DNA of 64,000 nucleotides from Ruminiclostridium cellobioparum DSM 1351 = ATCC 15832 (GTDB lineage Bacteria > Bacillota > Clostridia > Acetivibrionales > DSM-1351): assembly GCF_000621505.1 (NCBI RefSeq), contig NZ_KK211291.1, forward strand, positions 109,997 through 173,996, written 5' to 3'. Of this stretch, positions 62,512 through 64,000 are shown piece after piece (position 1 is the stretch's first letter; every line of letters begins with the position of its first letter). A model generated the notes under the pieces. That model had not been told where the DNA came from, searched no databases, and worked only from the letters and a program-made list of their open reading frames with translations. Made by a program: the position numbers and the translations under genes.

Positions 62512-63519
62512 ATGAAAAAAACAATAGTTTTATCACTTGTGGCTGCATTGTCATTAACATCTTCAACAGCCATAGCACAGGCAATGCCTGCAGACCGGGA
62601 AATTACGGCCGGAGGTACTGGAGTTCAGGCGTTTAAAGCCATGACCGCATCCGGACCGGAGGAGCTTGCACCGGTTGAAATCTCAGGGGTGATTGAGGAA
62701 ATTACCCAGACTGATATGAAGGTAAAGGCCCAGGACGGAGAAACCTATATGGTACCGCTGGGACTGCTGTCGAAACAGGAGGGCTTTGATGCTCTCGGCC
62801 TTGCAAAGGGTGTGGAGGTTTCTCTGAAAAGTATGCAGGCGGGACTGGGCAAAACAATTATGCTTACTGCAGCTGCAGGGCCGGCCTTAACCATAAAGGG
62901 AGACAAGGCGGATGAAAGTGCTGAGGTGAAGGATAAAGACGGCAATGCTGTCAAGACTTTGCCGTCCCTGGCAGTAAGCCAGGAGCTTGAGGCGGGAAAT
63001 GTAATTGTTTTCTCTGAGGGCAGTGCCGAAGGTTCTCAAGCGGAAATAAAGAAATTAGAGCCTGTGGACGGTGTAAAAGTATTTATGCCGTCGGAGGTAT
63101 CGGCCAACGGAAAGACAGTAAAGCTGGATATAAAAACTGCCGCAGCTGCTTATAGCATAATAAGCATTATGCCTGCGGAAATCTCAGGTACTGTGGAAAG
63201 TATAAATGAATCCGAAATGTCTGTCAAAACAGGGGACGGAAAAGTTTACACTGTTCCGCTGGCGGCATTCGGCAGCATGGATGAGTTCAAAGGGCTTGAA
63301 ATTGAGAACGGAACAGAGGTATCGGTAAAAAGGCAGCCGGTTGAAAAAACTGGAAAAATTACAGGAAGTGCTTCAATAGCAGCTGTTAAGATAATTAATT
63401 CCGAAACAGATTTGAAAGCGGGTACAAAAGCGGAACTGGGTGAACTTAAGGAGGCAAAGCTTGTTTTCATAGCCCATGAGATCACCGCAAACGGAAAGAC
63501 TGTTAAGTTGGCCGAATAA
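62512..63519 (+). CDS. secreted protein with internal duplication, function unknown
   Basis: This 335-residue protein has a clear signal peptide (MKKTIVLSLVAALSLTSSTAIAQA). The mature part contains two related units. PVEISGVIEEITQTDMKVKA with DGETYMVPL recurs as PAEISGTVESINESEMSVKT with DGKVYTVPL. Each unit ends with SxEVSANGKTVKL or AHEITANGKTVKL. The strands suggest an OB-fold-like or beta-barrel repeat. I do not recognise a family. GGAGG precedes the ATG. The response regulator downstream may control it. Confidence 0.8.
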   Translation: MKKTIVLSLVAALSLTSSTAIAQAMPADREITAGGTGVQAFKAMTASGPEELAPVEISGVIEEITQTDMKVKAQDGETYMVPLGLLSKQEGFDALGLAKGVEVSLKSMQAGLGKTIMLTAAAGPALTIKGDKADESAEVKDKDGNAVKTLPSLAVSQELEAGNVIVFSEGSAEGSQAEIKKLEPVDGVKVFMPSEVSANGKTVKLDIKTAAAAYSIISIMPAEISGTVESINESEMSVKTGDGKVYTVPLAAFGSMDEFKGLEIENGTEVSVKRQPVEKTGKITGSASIAAVKIINSETDLKAGTKAELGELKEAKLVFIAHEITANGKTVKLAE

Positions 63520-63558
63520 ATCAGTGCGTTGTGCTAATTTATTTACCAAGCTCTTCCG

Positions 63559-63773
63559 GGTACTTTCCCGGTTAAAATCTGGTTGCACAGGCCATCATAA
63601 GGAACAACTTTAACTCATATGTGCAAATCAATAGTGCTCCCGACGCTATCCACCAATGAGAAGCTCTTCTAATCAGGCTTCTCATTGGTGGATATGTTCT
63701 TGCGCACTATTGAAGCACGGGTCTTTAAAGTTGTTCCCGGTGAGGCGGCAGCTATTTATTACGGGAAAGTGCC
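63559..63773. repeat. nested palindrome of about 215 bp
   Basis: Four concentric inverted pairs share a centre. They are GGTACTTTCCCG/CGGGAAAGTGCC (63559, 63762), GGAACAACTTTAA/TTAAAGTTGTTCC (63601, 63725), AATAGTGC/GCACTATT (63630, 63704), and a 17-bp arm pair at 63648-63664 and 63677-63693. The left flank GTTGTGCTAATTTATTTACC resembles the ends of the long-hairpin repeats. It fills the gap before the response regulator gene and has no coding frame. Confidence 0.7.
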
Positions 63774-63838
63774 TGGCATCCGAAATCGAAGTTAAAATCA
63801 ATGTTTATTCATATATTACATTTGTGAGGAATTTTTAT

Positions 63839-64000
63839 ATGGACAAAAAAATACTCCTGGTCGAAGACGACGAAAGAATAAGAGAAATCGTTGCCGATTA
63901 TTTTATAAAGGAAGGCTTTACCCTGCTTCAGACCGAGGATGGAAAAAAGGCTCTGGAAGTTTATGAAGTAAATAAGATCGACCTGATAATTCTGGATATC
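63839..64000 (+). CDS. response regulator, N-terminal receiver part (cut by window end)
   Basis: An ATG at 63839 (GTGAGGA 8 bp upstream) opens a receiver domain: KKILLVEDDERIREIVADYF and the phospho-acceptor site DLIILDI at the window edge. Sequence and length to the Asp fit OmpR/PhoB-type regulators. The output domain is outside the window, so the OmpR subclass is inferred. Confidence 0.85.
   Translation, partial: MDKKILLVEDDERIREIVADYFIKEGFTLLQTEDGKKALEVYEVNKIDLIILDI

Overview
The window looks like the chromosome of a low-GC, spore-forming, cellulolytic clostridium (Ruminiclostridium / Acetivibrio type). The evidence is two secreted esterases carrying dockerin modules, a cell-surface GH51 arabinofuranosidase anchored by SLH domains, YesM/YesN-type sugar two-component systems, the dipicolinate synthase subunit DpaB, a T-box leader and many AGGAGG ribosome binding sites. 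No tRNA, rRNA, CRISPR array or intact transposase was seen.

Layout. 1-12090: a hemicellulose-sugar locus with a two-component pair (sensor kinase cut by the window start), a sugar-binding lipoprotein, two permeases and a 2459-residue SLH-anchored GH51 enzyme. 12237-14285: a Gfo/Idh/MocA dehydrogenase and a sugar isomerase/epimerase. 14282-20328: a foreign island holding a decayed serine recombinase and a compact restriction-modification-like operon. The operon has a C-protein-type regulator with a recognisable C-box, a PD-(D/E)xK nuclease, a ferredoxin-like Fe-S protein that also has a nuclease-like core, an HTH-fused SPPY methyltransferase and a DPPY methyltransferase. 20464-27754: an LplB/LplC/LplA-type sugar ABC transporter facing its own YesN/YesM pair. 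28030-33318: a dockerin CE4 esterase, two secreted proteins of unknown function and a dockerin CE15 glucuronoyl esterase. 33947-39528: an AraC/GyrI regulator, a four-Ig-domain secreted protein, and a GH36 alpha-galactosidase divergent from its AraC regulator. 40053-45115: DpaB, a MASE3-PP2C phosphatase, MetF, a serine hydrolase and a DUF454 membrane protein. 45420-50482: a BMP-type nucleoside ABC transporter. 51510-55927: an acyl-CoA ligase, then a tRNA-Val T-box controlling an archaeal-type valyl-tRNA synthetase. 56236-62406: a TetR/EFR1 operon, a membrane protein, a GNAT enzyme, a DEAD-box helicase and an MFS transporter. 62512-64000: a secreted internally duplicated protein and the start of a response regulator.

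The genes form a polysaccharide-use programme. Secreted and surface enzymes remove arabinose, acetyl, methylglucuronate and galactose side chains, ABC systems import the products, and local two-component or AraC proteins probably sense them. The restriction-like island is the strongest candidate for something undescribed. It has two different nuclease-like subunits, one carrying eight cysteines arranged for two [4Fe-4S] clusters and a BamHI-like D...ExE core, together with two different methyltransferases.

Scattered through the intergenic gaps are four copies of a 215-340 bp long-hairpin repeat with related ends and variable interiors. A second, nested palindrome near the right edge may be related to them.
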